Positions 1-8,100 of a stretch of DNA of 64,000 nt are shown in pieces. The stretch comes from Burkholderiales bacterium (lineage in GTDB: Bacteria; Pseudomonadota; Gammaproteobacteria; Burkholderiales; Nitrosomonadaceae): assembly GCA_024235795.1 (NCBI GenBank), contig JACKLR010000003.1:1-64000 (forward strand), read 5' to 3'. How positions within the stretch are numbered: position 1 is the first letter of the stretch; each line of letters opens with the position of its first letter. A program made the position numbers and the translations under genes. The notes beneath the pieces are model-generated. The model was given only the letters and a program-made list of their open reading frames with translations. It was not told the origin of the DNA and searched no databases.

Positions 1-638
1 CCTTGGCCGGTTTCGAACAGTTCCGGAATATCGAAACTCATACGCTCGATTTCATTCAGAATATCGTTCGGCACTTCACGCGGCGCCTTGTCGATTTCAT
101 CAATCAAAACCACCGATCGCCGCGGCTCGCCAATTAACTGAGAATGACCGGACGTATCCAGGCAATCCAGCAGGCCCAAATCTTTAACCGCGTCGCTACC
201 CATCGCCTGTAAAATAGCGACACCAAGTGCTTCAAAGCGCAGGAAACGGCGCGGATCATCGTTCACACCAACCTGATGTGTCGCACGGAAACGTCCGAGA
301 GTGTCAAAGTGATAAAACAAGTCACGGCTTTGCGTATCTGACTTGACGGTAAAAGGCAGCGGTTTTTGCCAGGAATCTTCTGGATTCTGTGGATGATCCA
401 ATTCCCAGGCCAGACTATATGCCAGTTGCGACTTGCCGCAACCGGGCTCGCCTGTCAACAGCAACGGCATACCCAGTTCCAGCGCGACGTTGACAGCAGA
501 TACCAGGCCTGCTGGCGCCAGATAATCCTTTGGATGTGTCAAATCTTCCGGGTTGAATCCTGGCAAATTGCGCCATTTCCCCGATTGTAAATCTTTACCA
601 CGGCCCGAATAGTAATGCGGTTCTAAAGTGATCGACAT
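1..638 (-). CDS. MoxR-like AAA+ ATPase, partial (runs off left edge)
   Basis: The 212 visible codons read from an ATG at 638 to the window edge without a stop. A Walker A motif (GEPGCGKS, residues 63-70) and a Walker B motif (VVLIDEIDK, residues 176-184) identify a AAA+ ATPase of the MoxR type; the segment after Walker B (EVPNDILNEIERM) also fits. The C-terminal sensor and lid regions are missing from the window. The gene starts 12 nt after the stop of the TIR gene at 651, on the same strand, so the two are very likely co-transcribed. MoxR ATPases usually remodel partner proteins, often together with von Willebrand A proteins; such partners would lie to the left of the window. The protein family is secure from the motifs; the role in a conflict system is inferred from the TIR neighbour. 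Confidence 0.9.
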   Translation of the reverse strand, partial: MSITLEPHYYSGRGKDLQSGKWRNLPGFNPEDLTHPKDYLAPAGLVSAVNVALELGMPLLLTGEPGCGKSQLAYSLAWELDHPQNPEDSWQKPLPFTVKSDTQSRDLFYHFDTLGRFRATHQVGVNDDPRRFLRFEALGVAILQAMGSDAVKDLGLLDCLDTSGHSQLIGEPRRSVVLIDEIDKAPREVPNDILNEIERMSFDIPELFETGQ

Positions 639-650
639 GATGCTGTGCTC

Positions 651-1955
651 TTAGGACGAATGATGTTTTTGTAAAATAGGAAATAATATTTCTTTAAGAT
701 TACCCAGTGGAATAGCTGTATGATTATTCAACGCCTTGCGGATCATCGTGCGCTGTTGATCATCAATATTCAGATTCTTGAACCAGTCTTCAACATCCTG
801 TTCTACGCTTGGTGAACTAAGCGGTGGAAGCAGTGCTTTGGGCAAATTGTAATGTAGAAGCAAGTTTTGTAAATTCTGACGCCACTGATTTGCTGACTTG
901 GTTTTAAATAATCGATCCCACATGGATTGATTCAAATAATCCGCCTCACACACAATCAACAAAAAATGACTGGGAGCATTTGCGCCAAAGATTAGCCGAG
1001 ACCACGCCAGTAGTAGTCCTGCGATAAACATTTGATCCCGGACTTCATCACTGGTCAATTCTCGGTAAAATATGTAAGGCCGCTCTTTTTGTTGAAGCAC
1101 CTCTAAAATAGCCGGTTTTTCGGGGGAACATCCAAGTCGCAGCGATAAAAGCGTACACAACTGCTTTTCGCCTGCAGATATCAAATCGGAGATCGAGGGC
1201 TGATTCTTTCTTGTCTTTTCGGAATTAAGGTTTAGCTTGGCTTCCAGCGGCCTTATTTCCGGAGCAAGTTTGGGAAATGGAATCTTATGTTCTTCCAGTA
1301 AATGTGAAAGCGTAAATCGAATAGCGTTAGGCCATTCAATCCGCGGACCAAAAACACAAAACCCGTGCGCTCTTCCTTCAATCATACCTGTGCTCCCGGG
1401 TATCTGATCATCAAAATGTTTATGTTGCGATTTTCTGTTCAACAACCCCAGGAGGTATTCCGGCGTTCGTGCCTTTGTTTCTTTGCGCTGATTGGATTCA
1501 TGCTGACCGTATACGATGGAGTTAACGCCATTGAGTAAACGTCTTTTAGCCTCCGCCTGGTCAGTTTCAATCAAACCAACCAGATCGATATATAAGACCG
1601 TTCTAAAAAGACCTTCTAATTTAACCGGTTGTATTTTGATCGGGATCAACAGTCCCTTTTCCCGTTTGGGATCATTTGCGAACGCAATGGTCCATTCAGA
1701 TTCAGTATAATTTGCCTGAAAATAATTTTCGGATACGAGCGCAATTGTCCGCTTTGCCTGTATTGCGGCTTTATTCATTGCCGAAACAAAATTCTGTGCC
1801 GGTTGGAAATTTTTGGTATCCAGAATAGTCGTGTAACCGGCATTTTCTAGCGTAACAGCAACCCATTCCGCTTCCTTTTGATCAATACTGGCATGACTGA
1901 TAAAAAAATCTTTCTTCTTCTGTTCTTCCATGTCCATGACTTCTTGATTTGACAC
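651..1955 (-). CDS. TIR-domain protein with C-terminal iSTAND-like region
   Basis: A 434-residue soluble protein. Residues about 14-150 form a TIR domain: the start strand KKDFFISHAS, a FVSAMNKA helix, the SENYFQ segment and an ESEWTIAF helix whose E87 sits where the catalytic glutamate of NAD-cleaving TIR domains lies. The remaining 280 residues contain a FCVFGPRIEWPNAIRF segment and a hydrophobic HFLLIVCEADYLN strand, resembling the inactive STAND-like regions found in bacterial conflict proteins; I see no Walker A motif. The longest frame uses GTG at 1955; ATG at 1937 or 1931 would still keep the whole TIR domain. The MoxR ATPase follows after 12 nt. Likely role: an NADase or signalling effector controlled by the ATPase (inference). 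The TIR call is strong; the C-terminal assignment is tentative. Confidence 0.88.
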   Translation of the reverse strand: MSNQEVMDMEEQKKKDFFISHASIDQKEAEWVAVTLENAGYTTILDTKNFQPAQNFVSAMNKAAIQAKRTIALVSENYFQANYTESEWTIAFANDPKREKGLLIPIKIQPVKLEGLFRTVLYIDLVGLIETDQAEAKRRLLNGVNSIVYGQHESNQRKETKARTPEYLLGLLNRKSQHKHFDDQIPGSTGMIEGRAHGFCVFGPRIEWPNAIRFTLSHLLEEHKIPFPKLAPEIRPLEAKLNLNSEKTRKNQPSISDLISAGEKQLCTLLSLRLGCSPEKPAILEVLQQKERPYIFYRELTSDEVRDQMFIAGLLLAWSRLIFGANAPSHFLLIVCEADYLNQSMWDRLFKTKSANQWRQNLQNLLLHYNLPKALLPPLSSPSVEQDVEDWFKNLNIDDQQRTMIRKALNNHTAIPLGNLKEILFPILQKHHSS

Positions 1956-2345
1956 AGCCGGTTTTCGAAAAGATTATTACAAACCGCCTGATTTTAACAT
2001 AAGGTTATCAGTGGCAAGAAAAACTCACTTTTGGCAAGGCCATTGCACGGCCACTTGCCAATTTAGCGGGCAAGGTGGATTTGGCGAATTTGATGCTGTG
2101 GCTGATTTAAGTGATTTAAGCGATGACAGTTAATGGCGGATGGCGTTGTTTGAAAACAACTTATCCGCCCTACGCGTTTGTTGGGCACGTTGATTTTTTA
2201 GGGCAAGATCTTATGATAAGTACAGGTTTATTGGTATTCCCAAAATCGATTAATCATGCTTAAATAATAGCCGATATGTCTAAACGCCTGGTTATTAAAA
2301 CCAAAATTTTTTTTATTTACCGCTGATTGCAATGATTGCCCTGTT
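1956..2345. other. Intergenic region between TIR gene and histidine kinase
   Basis: No credible gene is seen. The TIR gene and the kinase diverge from here, so it should hold both promoters, but I cannot pick out boxes with confidence. It contains one REP-like palindrome described separately. Confidence 0.6.
2135..2169. repeat. REP-like palindrome
   Basis: Two nested inverted arms: GGCGGAT at 2135-2141 with ATCCGCC at 2163-2169, and GTTGTTT at 2145-2151 with AAACAAC at 2154-2160, leaving a 2-nt loop. The GGCGGAT...ATCCGCC arms followed by CTACG resemble dispersed extragenic palindromes of proteobacteria. No second copy was noticed in this window. Confidence 0.55.
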
Positions 2346-3921
2346 ATGTCTTCCACACTAAATATCAATTCGTCCGATTTCGATTCGCCGGAATTTTTGA
2401 AGGTACGGCTGGGTATTCTGGGTAGCAAAGCTGAAATCGGGGAATGGTCTCTCAATTTCGCGACGCATACCGTGACATGGTCAGACTATCTTTATGATTT
2501 TTACGAACTCGATAAAGATTTCGACTGCGCAACCCTTTTCGATGGCGCTGATATTTATAGCCCATCGGAAAAAGAGAGAATGCACGCGTTCATTGAACAC
2601 GTTGTTGCAACTAAAGCAGCGCGTGCTGAAGAATTCGTAATTGTTTTGAAAGACGGCAGATCGAAGCGGCACACCACGACCATCCACCCGGTATTCGATA
2701 ACAACCGGGATGTTATCGGTTTGTACGGCATTGTGCAGAATGTCACTTCAGCGAAGCAAAATAACGAAGATCGCGGGCTATATGGCCGGGTATTCGATCA
2801 ATTGCCAGCAGCGCTCGCGGTACTGAACACGGAAGGCGGCTATGTCTATAAGAATCAGGCTGCCGCCGCACGGGAAAGAAGCGACCCAGCCCGGTTAGCT
2901 GAGTCCAGCAGAAGTCTGGCGATAAAACAATGCATCGCCTCCCGGCAACCGGTCACGTTTGAAGAAAAACAGTCCGATTCAAAAGGCCATGAGCGGATTT
3001 ATTTAATGACGCTGCTTCCGCTCGGGAATGACAGCGGGGATATGGAATATTTTATTGAATATGGCCTGGATATCACCGCCAACAAGGCATATGAGCTTGA
3101 ATTGCAGCGTATGGCGTATGTTGCGGAAAAAACCAACGGCATTGTCATGATTACCGATCCCGACCGGAAAATAATATGGATCAATAACAGTTTTGAACGA
3201 ATTTTGGGCTACCGCACCGAAGAAGTGATCGGGCGCAATCCCGCCGAGTTTCTTCAGGGTCCCGACACGTCTGCAGAAACAATTCGTGAAATATCCGGCG
3301 CACTGAAAAACAATGGCTCCTTTTCTGGCGAAATCCTGAATTACACCAAAAACGGCGACAGAATCTGGCTCTATCTGAATATTGCCGCAGTGCACGATGA
3401 TTCAGGAAAACTGATTAATTATGTGGCGGTTGAGAATGACATTACGCAGCTCAAACTGGCCGAGCAACGATCGCAACAGGCCATGGAGAAAGAGCGCGAA
3501 CTCAATCGCTTTAAAACACAGTTCGTTAATCTGGCGTCACACCAGTTCCGCACGCTGCTCGCCACAATCCGTTCCAGCATTGATCTGCTCGATCTTAAAA
3601 TCGGGTCGACCGTTCATTCATCCGCCTTCACCGACTACTTTCATAAACACAAGGCGATTATGACGGAAGAAACCATCCGTATGACCGAACTGATGGAAAA
3701 TATTCTGGATATCGGGCGAATGGACGAAGGCAAAATCGAGTTGGCCAAGAAAAACCTTCAGTTCAAAACGTTTATGGATGCTTTTGTCCAGTCAAATGCC
3801 GAAACCGGCGGTCAGTATAGAAAACTGAGCTATCGCTTCAATGCACCGGATAAAATTATCAGCATGGATGAAATTTTGATGCGGAATGTTTTACGCAATA
3901 TCGTGTCGAACGCATTTAAAT

Positions 3922-3930
3922 ATTCCGAAG
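3922..3930. repeat. Target-site duplication, left copy
   Basis: ATTCCGAAG here is repeated exactly at 5216-5224, on either side of the IS4-family element. Removing the element and one copy restores the kinase reading frame. Confidence 0.9.
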
Positions 3931-5215
3931 CACTACTGTCCGGTTAAACAAAGCTGAACCCGAAATCAAGCTGGGGACTTGATAAACGATGTCCCTTTCT
4001 TCGCTCTGTATCCGGGTTCAACAGTTGTATTAAAGTGCGTCGACTGGTCAAATTGACGCTGATCAATCGATAAATTTGTTGCAGGGATAGGCGCGAATAG
4101 CCGCCCAGTTGTACCAACTTGATCATCAAATAGGTGATCATTGCGACCAGCACTTGGATATGCATTGCATTTTTATTGCGCCCCAGGAATTGTTTTATTT
4201 TCAGGTTCTGCTTGATCCACTTGAAAAACAGTTCAATCTGCCACCGCTGCTTATATAAAGCAGCAATCTCCTCAGCAGAGAATTCAAGGTCATTGCTGAT
4301 AAACACCAACCGCTTCTGATCTTCCGCGCGCAAGAAGGTGATCCGCCGTAACGGTACGGGGCAAGCTTTCTTCGCTTTGGCTGAGCTCAATCGGATAATC
4401 TCATCGCTGAGTACACCATCACCCTGAGCCGTTCGGGTTTCAACCACTTCATACAAGGCATTGCTTTTCATGCGCCCTACAAACCTTGATCCTTGTTCTG
4501 TGAGCGCATAATACCAGCCATAATCATTGTAAGCACGGTCCACCACGTATGTGACGCCCGGCATCATCGGTAGACTGGATAAGGCTTTACGGTCATTGAC
4601 TTTGGCCTCGGTCATCTCAAAAAACACTGGTACTTCAGCATGCGGATCATAGACAGTATGCAGCTTGATGCCTGCCCTGGTGGAACGGAAGCGAGCCCAT
4701 TCAAACCGATTAAGGTTCAAATCCAGCGTAGTTGAATCAATCAGCCGCACCATATCTTGAGCCTCCTGTTTAGGGAGTGCTGTGCGCACCTGATTGAGCA
4801 AGTAGAAAAAGGCTTCCTGAAAGACTGCCACCGGCCGATTCTGGTTCGCATCGGCCAGCGATGAGCGTCGTATCACTCGAGTACCCCAATGATAATGGTG
4901 GACGCTTTTACTGTTGAAACTATCGACCAGATCACGCAGCGATTGGCGGCCTGAGAGCTGACAAAACAGCAGTGCTACCAATTGGTCCCAACAATTGAGT
5001 AAACGGGTCCGATGATCACCCTTATGGCGGTCAACAACATTTTGAAAACGATGTCGCGGTAAAAATTTCAAAAGCTGATTCAGTACAGTGTTATGATATT
5101 TCATGCTCAGGTCCTTGGTGGGAAAATAGCTGTTTGGGTAAACGCTATTTTACCTGATAACCAAGGTGCTTGGGCTTCTTAGACCTTCCTGGTATTTCTT
5201 AACCGGACAGCAATG
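3931..5215 (-). mobile_element. IS4-family insertion sequence, complete
   Basis: A 1285-bp element flanked by a 9-bp direct repeat (ATTCCGAAG). Its ends are imperfect inverted repeats: CACTACTGTCCGGTTAA at 3931-3947 and the complement of TTAACCGGACAGCAATG at 5199-5215, matching at 15 of 17 positions. One transposase gene fills almost the whole element on the minus strand, and its stop codon lies inside the left inverted repeat. Intact ends, an intact gene and perfect target duplication all suggest recent transposition. Confidence 0.93.
3944..5104 (-). CDS. IS4-family DDE transposase
   Basis: A 386-residue transposase. The first catalytic Asp is in LIDSTTLDLN, the second in YVVDRAYNDYGWY, and the Glu lies in the YREK signature YKQRWQIELFFKWIK typical of the IS4 group. 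An N-terminal segment with DHRTRLLNCWDQLVALLFCQ matches the usual N-terminal domain of this family. The length is close to that of other IS4-group transposases and there is no frameshift, so it is probably active. It cuts and pastes the surrounding element and is read against the interrupted kinase. Confidence 0.95.
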   Translation of the reverse strand: MKYHNTVLNQLLKFLPRHRFQNVVDRHKGDHRTRLLNCWDQLVALLFCQLSGRQSLRDLVDSFNSKSVHHYHWGTRVIRRSSLADANQNRPVAVFQEAFFYLLNQVRTALPKQEAQDMVRLIDSTTLDLNLNRFEWARFRSTRAGIKLHTVYDPHAEVPVFFEMTEAKVNDRKALSSLPMMPGVTYVVDRAYNDYGWYYALTEQGSRFVGRMKSNALYEVVETRTAQGDGVLSDEIIRLSSAKAKKACPVPLRRITFLRAEDQKRLVFISNDLEFSAEEIAALYKQRWQIELFFKWIKQNLKIKQFLGRNKNAMHIQVLVAMITYLMIKLVQLGGYSRLSLQQIYRLISVNLTSRRTLIQLLNPDTERRKGHRLSSPQLDFGFSFV

Positions 5216-5224
5216 ATTCCGAAG
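5216..5224. repeat. Target-site duplication, right copy
   Basis: Exact copy of the ATTCCGAAG at 3922-3930. Confidence 0.9.
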
Positions 5225-5494
5225 GTAAACAAGCGCCCGAACTCACCGTTTACTGCGCTAACGACGCCTACTTCATACGGATTAAAGACTATGGCATTGG
5301 CATTCCCGAAAAAGATCAGCCCTTTCTGTTTCAATCGTTTTTCCGGGCGTCAAATGCCAAAAATTTCCCGGGCAGCGGCCTGGGGCTGATGATTGCAAAA
5401 CGGTTAATCCTGTTGCATGGCGGCAGTATCAATTGTGAAAGTAGCGCTGGCAGTGGCTGCACGGTGACCATACAATGCGCTTAAATGAACAGTA

Positions 5495-6169
5495 ATGAAC
5501 GATGTCAAGATTCTAGTTATTGAAGACGAGAAAGCATTACGCGAAAACATCACTGAAATCATTGCACATTACGGTTTTCGCGTGGTAGCCGCCGCTACGG
5601 GCGAGGAAGGCATCGAACACGCAACACAGTATGCGCCCGACGTTATCGTTTGCGACATTATGCTGCCGGGGATAGACGGTTATGAAGTCTTCACGCGGAT
5701 AAAACAGATTCCGGGCTGTGCATCAAGCGCTTTTATCTTTTTGACTGCAAAATCGACCCGTTCCGATACCCGTACCGGCATGAATATGGGCGCTGACGAT
5801 TATCTCACCAAACCGTTTACCAAAGAAGAACTGATCAACAGCATCACGGCGAGGGCTGAAAAGCTTGCCAAAGCAAGAAAAAACAGCGCTGAAAAAGATC
5901 CTTTGATTGAAGCCGCATATGAAAAACTGCCAACGCTCACCAAAGCGGAACGCAAGGTGCTCAACAAAATTTCCGAAGGACTCACCACACCCCAAATTGC
6001 TGAAAAGCTTTTTTTAAGCAAAAAAACCATAGAAAACCACCGCATGAATATCTCGCGCAAGCTCGATCTCAGCGGCCCTAACAGCCTGATTAACTTTGCC
6101 TTGCAGCTAAAAGCCTATCACCCGGACAGCTTTTTTTCGAATAACCTGCCTTCCTCTTCTTCCAGTTAA
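5495..6169 (+). CDS. Response regulator, REC plus LuxR-type HTH
   Basis: A 224-residue two-component regulator of the NarL/FixJ group. The receiver domain (about residues 4-125) has the acidic pair near D11, phospho-acceptor D54 in VCDIMLPGIDGY and the conserved lysine in LTKPF. A LuxR-type helix-turn-helix covers about residues 140-205 (LTKAERKVLNKISEGLTTPQ, then the recognition-helix segment KKTIENHRMNIS). It starts 10 nt after the original stop of the disrupted histidine kinase, so the two formed an operon. With the kinase broken by the IS, it is probably an orphan that also lost read-through transcription, unless cross-talk or an internal promoter supports it. Confidence 0.94.
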   Translation: MNDVKILVIEDEKALRENITEIIAHYGFRVVAAATGEEGIEHATQYAPDVIVCDIMLPGIDGYEVFTRIKQIPGCASSAFIFLTAKSTRSDTRTGMNMGADDYLTKPFTKEELINSITARAEKLAKARKNSAEKDPLIEAAYEKLPTLTKAERKVLNKISEGLTTPQIAEKLFLSKKTIENHRMNISRKLDLSGPNSLINFALQLKAYHPDSFFSNNLPSSSSS

Positions 6170-6536
6170 TTGCTTGTTTTCTTATCCACTGCACCTGAAA
6201 CTTTCAACCTATAGTACAAGGCACTTCTAGAAATTTAGAGTTTTAAACAAGACAAGGCCAATTCTTGTTGATAGCAAAAAATTTTGACGCAGCATATAAT
6301 TGATATGTAAGACAATATTTTTTGTGAACAACGACGTATTGTAACAAAATCTGGATTTTTAGAAGCGCCCTTTTCGGTAAAAATGAGGGCATCCCCTCAT
6401 TGTAAAAAAATTGTAATCCGCTATCCTTAATCGCTCAATAAAGGTTATTCGGATTATCTTCTTGATCTCCTATCGATATCCTGATTAACCCTAAGGTCCT
6501 ATTTTTAATAATATTTAAGCATTATGGAGGTTTATG
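6170..6536 (+). promoter_or_regulatory. Upstream region of amoC copy 1
   Basis: A 364-bp AT-rich region with no gene of its own. It should carry the amoC promoter; TTGACG at 6284-6289 and a TATAAT at 6295-6300 are present but not properly spaced relative to each other, so no promoter is assigned. A strong ribosome binding site, GGAGG at 6526-6530, sits 6 nt before the ATG at 6537. The sequence upstream of amoC copy 2 is unrelated. Confidence 0.5.
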
Positions 6537-7343
6537 ATGGCAACAACATATGGAACAAGTCATGCAGCGAGTGCTGACTATGACATGTCATTGTGGTACG
6601 ACTCCAAGTACTACAAGTTGGGCATGGGCATTATGCTGGCGGTAGCGATATTCTGGATTTGGTATCAGCGTACATTTGCGTATTCACATGGTATGGACTC
6701 AATGGAGCCTGAATTTGACCGTGTATGGATGGGCTTGTGGCGTGTCCACATGACCCTGATGCCGTTATTTGCGCTGGTGACCTGGGGCTGGTTACTGAAG
6801 ACCCGCGACACCAAAGAGCAATTGGACAATCTGGATCCTAAGCTGGAAGTTAAGCGTTACTTCTACTGGATGATGTGGTTGGGTGTCTATCTGTTTGGTG
6901 TTTACTGGGGCGGCAGCTTCTTCACCGAGCAAGATGCATCTTGGCACCAGGTGATTATTCGTGACACGAGCTTCACTCCGAGTCACGTAGTTGTGTTCTA
7001 CGGTTCATTCCCGATGTACATTGTATGTGGTGTAGCGGCATACTTGTACGCGATGACCCGTTTGCCACTGTATAGCCGTGGCACATCATTCCCGCTGGTT
7101 ATGGCGATTGCTGGTCCATTGATGATTCTGCCGAACGTTGGCTTGAACGAGTGGGGTCATGCATTCTGGTTCATGGAAGAGCTGTTTAGCGCGCCATTGC
7201 ACTGGGGTTTTGTGATACTGGGCTGGGCAGGTTTGTTCTCAGGTGGTATAGCGGCACAGATTGTGACCCGTTACTCTAACCTGACAGACGTGATCTGGAA
7301 TGGTCAAAGCAAAGAAATCCTTAACAACAGGATTGTTCCTTAA
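6537..7343 (+). CDS. amoC: Ammonia monooxygenase subunit C, singleton copy 1
   Basis: A 268-residue polytopic membrane protein, one of three subunits of the copper enzyme that oxidises ammonia to hydroxylamine. The Cu site of the AmoC/PmoC family is present as D133, H137 and H150 (EQDASWHQ and TPSH). The start at 6537 is preferred over the ATG at 6534 because it is 6 nt from GGAGG and matches the N-terminus of copy 2. No amoA or amoB follows, so it is a stand-alone gene like the extra amoC genes of Nitrosomonas, which are known to respond to stress and recovery from starvation. It differs from copy 2 (25992-26798) only at a few N-terminal residues (MATTYGTSHA versus MATTMGTSSA) and one Leu/Ile. 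Confidence 0.97.
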   Translation: MATTYGTSHAASADYDMSLWYDSKYYKLGMGIMLAVAIFWIWYQRTFAYSHGMDSMEPEFDRVWMGLWRVHMTLMPLFALVTWGWLLKTRDTKEQLDNLDPKLEVKRYFYWMMWLGVYLFGVYWGGSFFTEQDASWHQVIIRDTSFTPSHVVVFYGSFPMYIVCGVAAYLYAMTRLPLYSRGTSFPLVMAIAGPLMILPNVGLNEWGHAFWFMEELFSAPLHWGFVILGWAGLFSGGIAAQIVTRYSNLTDVIWNGQSKEILNNRIVP

Positions 7344-7367
7344 TTTCTATTTAATTTAACGACTACT

Positions 7368-7403
7368 GCTATCCATGGCCTGTGCAACCCGGCCATGGAT
7401 AGC
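7368..7403 (+). terminator. Strong hairpin after amoC copy 1
   Basis: A perfect 13-bp stem, 7368-7380 with 7391-7403 (GCTATCCATGGCC and its complement), and a 10-nt loop. There is no U-run after it, so it may be a partial terminator or a 3' stabilising structure that sets the amoC to downstream gene ratio rather than a full stop. Confidence 0.7.
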
Positions 7404-7458
7404 CCAGACAACAATAAAACTCCAGAAATCATTGATCAATAACTATAGGAGTTGTTAA

Positions 7459-8013
7459 ATGTTAGACCATTTGAAAAAATTGTGGGCTTTAGGCACGATA
7501 ATTATTACACTATTTTACTCTAGTTTCGTCGCGGCACATGGAAATGTTCCTCTGGAAACAGATGTTTGCGTACGTAACATGGCGGGCAGCATGATCCATC
7601 TGAGCACCTACCAGCCACAACATGACCCGCAGGCCGAGTACTGCACCGAGATTCCCAATGAAGGTGAAACGTTCTGGGTTCTGGACCTCATCGATCAGGC
7701 CCTGCGCAATAGACCGATTGATATAAAAATAGTCCGCGGCATTGGCGATTCCATAAGCGAAACGGTTGCGTCCATATATTCAACGGATCATTCGGATGGC
7801 ATTATTAAAGGTGAATTTAACCTGGACAAGGGGCAATATACGCTTTTTGTTACCGGCGTTGGCGTGCCAGCCCTGCACTATGAATATCCAATACAAGTAC
7901 AGTATAAAAGCTTTACAGATACTTTTTTTACAGTTACGCCCTATATTATTGCGTTCCTGTTAATGGCGTTATTGACGGACAAATATCTAAAAAGACGACA
8001 GGTTCAATATTAG
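7459..8013 (+). CDS. Periplasmic membrane-anchored protein, possible AmoD/PmoD-like accessory
   Basis: A 184-residue protein with a signal peptide (residues 1-26), a periplasmic domain of about 125 residues and a C-terminal membrane span (about 155-172) followed by a basic tail KYLKRRQ. The likely cleavage VAA|HG would leave H27 as the first mature residue. Other candidate metal ligands are C37, H47, H55 and C62. The gene follows amoC by 115 nt, behind a hairpin, with GGAG before the ATG. This topology and position fit the AmoD/AmoE or PmoD accessory proteins encoded near amo and pmo operons, but I cannot confirm homology from sequence alone. A mature N-terminal histidine is also found in CopC, AmoB and copper oxygenases, so copper handling is a reasonable inference. 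Real gene: high confidence; function: low. Confidence 0.85.
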   Translation: MLDHLKKLWALGTIIITLFYSSFVAAHGNVPLETDVCVRNMAGSMIHLSTYQPQHDPQAEYCTEIPNEGETFWVLDLIDQALRNRPIDIKIVRGIGDSISETVASIYSTDHSDGIIKGEFNLDKGQYTLFVTGVGVPALHYEYPIQVQYKSFTDTFFTVTPYIIAFLLMALLTDKYLKRRQVQY

Positions 8014-8071
8014 CAATCGAAGTTGCCCCAAATCCTGTATTGCCATTTAAATTTTTAAGGGGGCGCACATT

Positions 8072-8100
8072 GCCCTCCGGCCAATCCGGAGGGCTTTTTT
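8072..8100 (+). terminator. Rho-independent terminator after the amoC-linked gene
   Basis: A perfect 9-bp GC-rich stem (GCCCTCCGG at 8072-8080 with CCGGAGGGC at 8086-8094), loop CCAAT and a T6 run at 8095-8100. It ends the plus-strand amoC unit exactly at the end of convergent hoxH. Confidence 0.93.

Larger units (their letters stand above)
2346..5484 (+). pseudogene. PAS-domain sensor histidine kinase, disrupted by IS4-family insertion
   Basis: The 5' part (2346-3930) encodes PAS-type sensor repeats (around residues 30-130, 140-245 and 255-380; the last has the GRNPAEFLQGPDT signature) and a HisKA dimerisation domain with phospho-acceptor H399 in SHQFRTLLATI. At residue 529 the frame enters an inserted transposon and stops within 6 codons at 3947. 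The 3' part resumes at 5225: joining 3930 to 5225 restores the frame and gives the ATP-binding domain with DYGIGIP and GSGLGL boxes, ending at TAA 5482-5484. As it stands the product has the H-box but lacks the ATPase domain, so it cannot autophosphorylate. No signal peptide or membrane span is seen, so it would be a cytoplasmic sensor. Its response regulator follows 10 nt later. The clean duplication suggests a recent insertion. Confidence 0.93.

Noticed and set aside
366..590. Plus-strand 74-codon frame in the MoxR gene region
   Set aside because: It lies antisense to the ATPase frame, which has clear Walker motifs; a shadow.
6284..6313. Candidate sigma-70 promoter TTGACG...TAAGAC before amoC copy 1
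   Set aside because: The -10 match is weak, the stronger TATAAT nearby is mis-spaced; not assigned.
6537..7343. Full amoCAB operon
   Set aside because: Neither amoC copy is followed by amoA or amoB; both are singletons.
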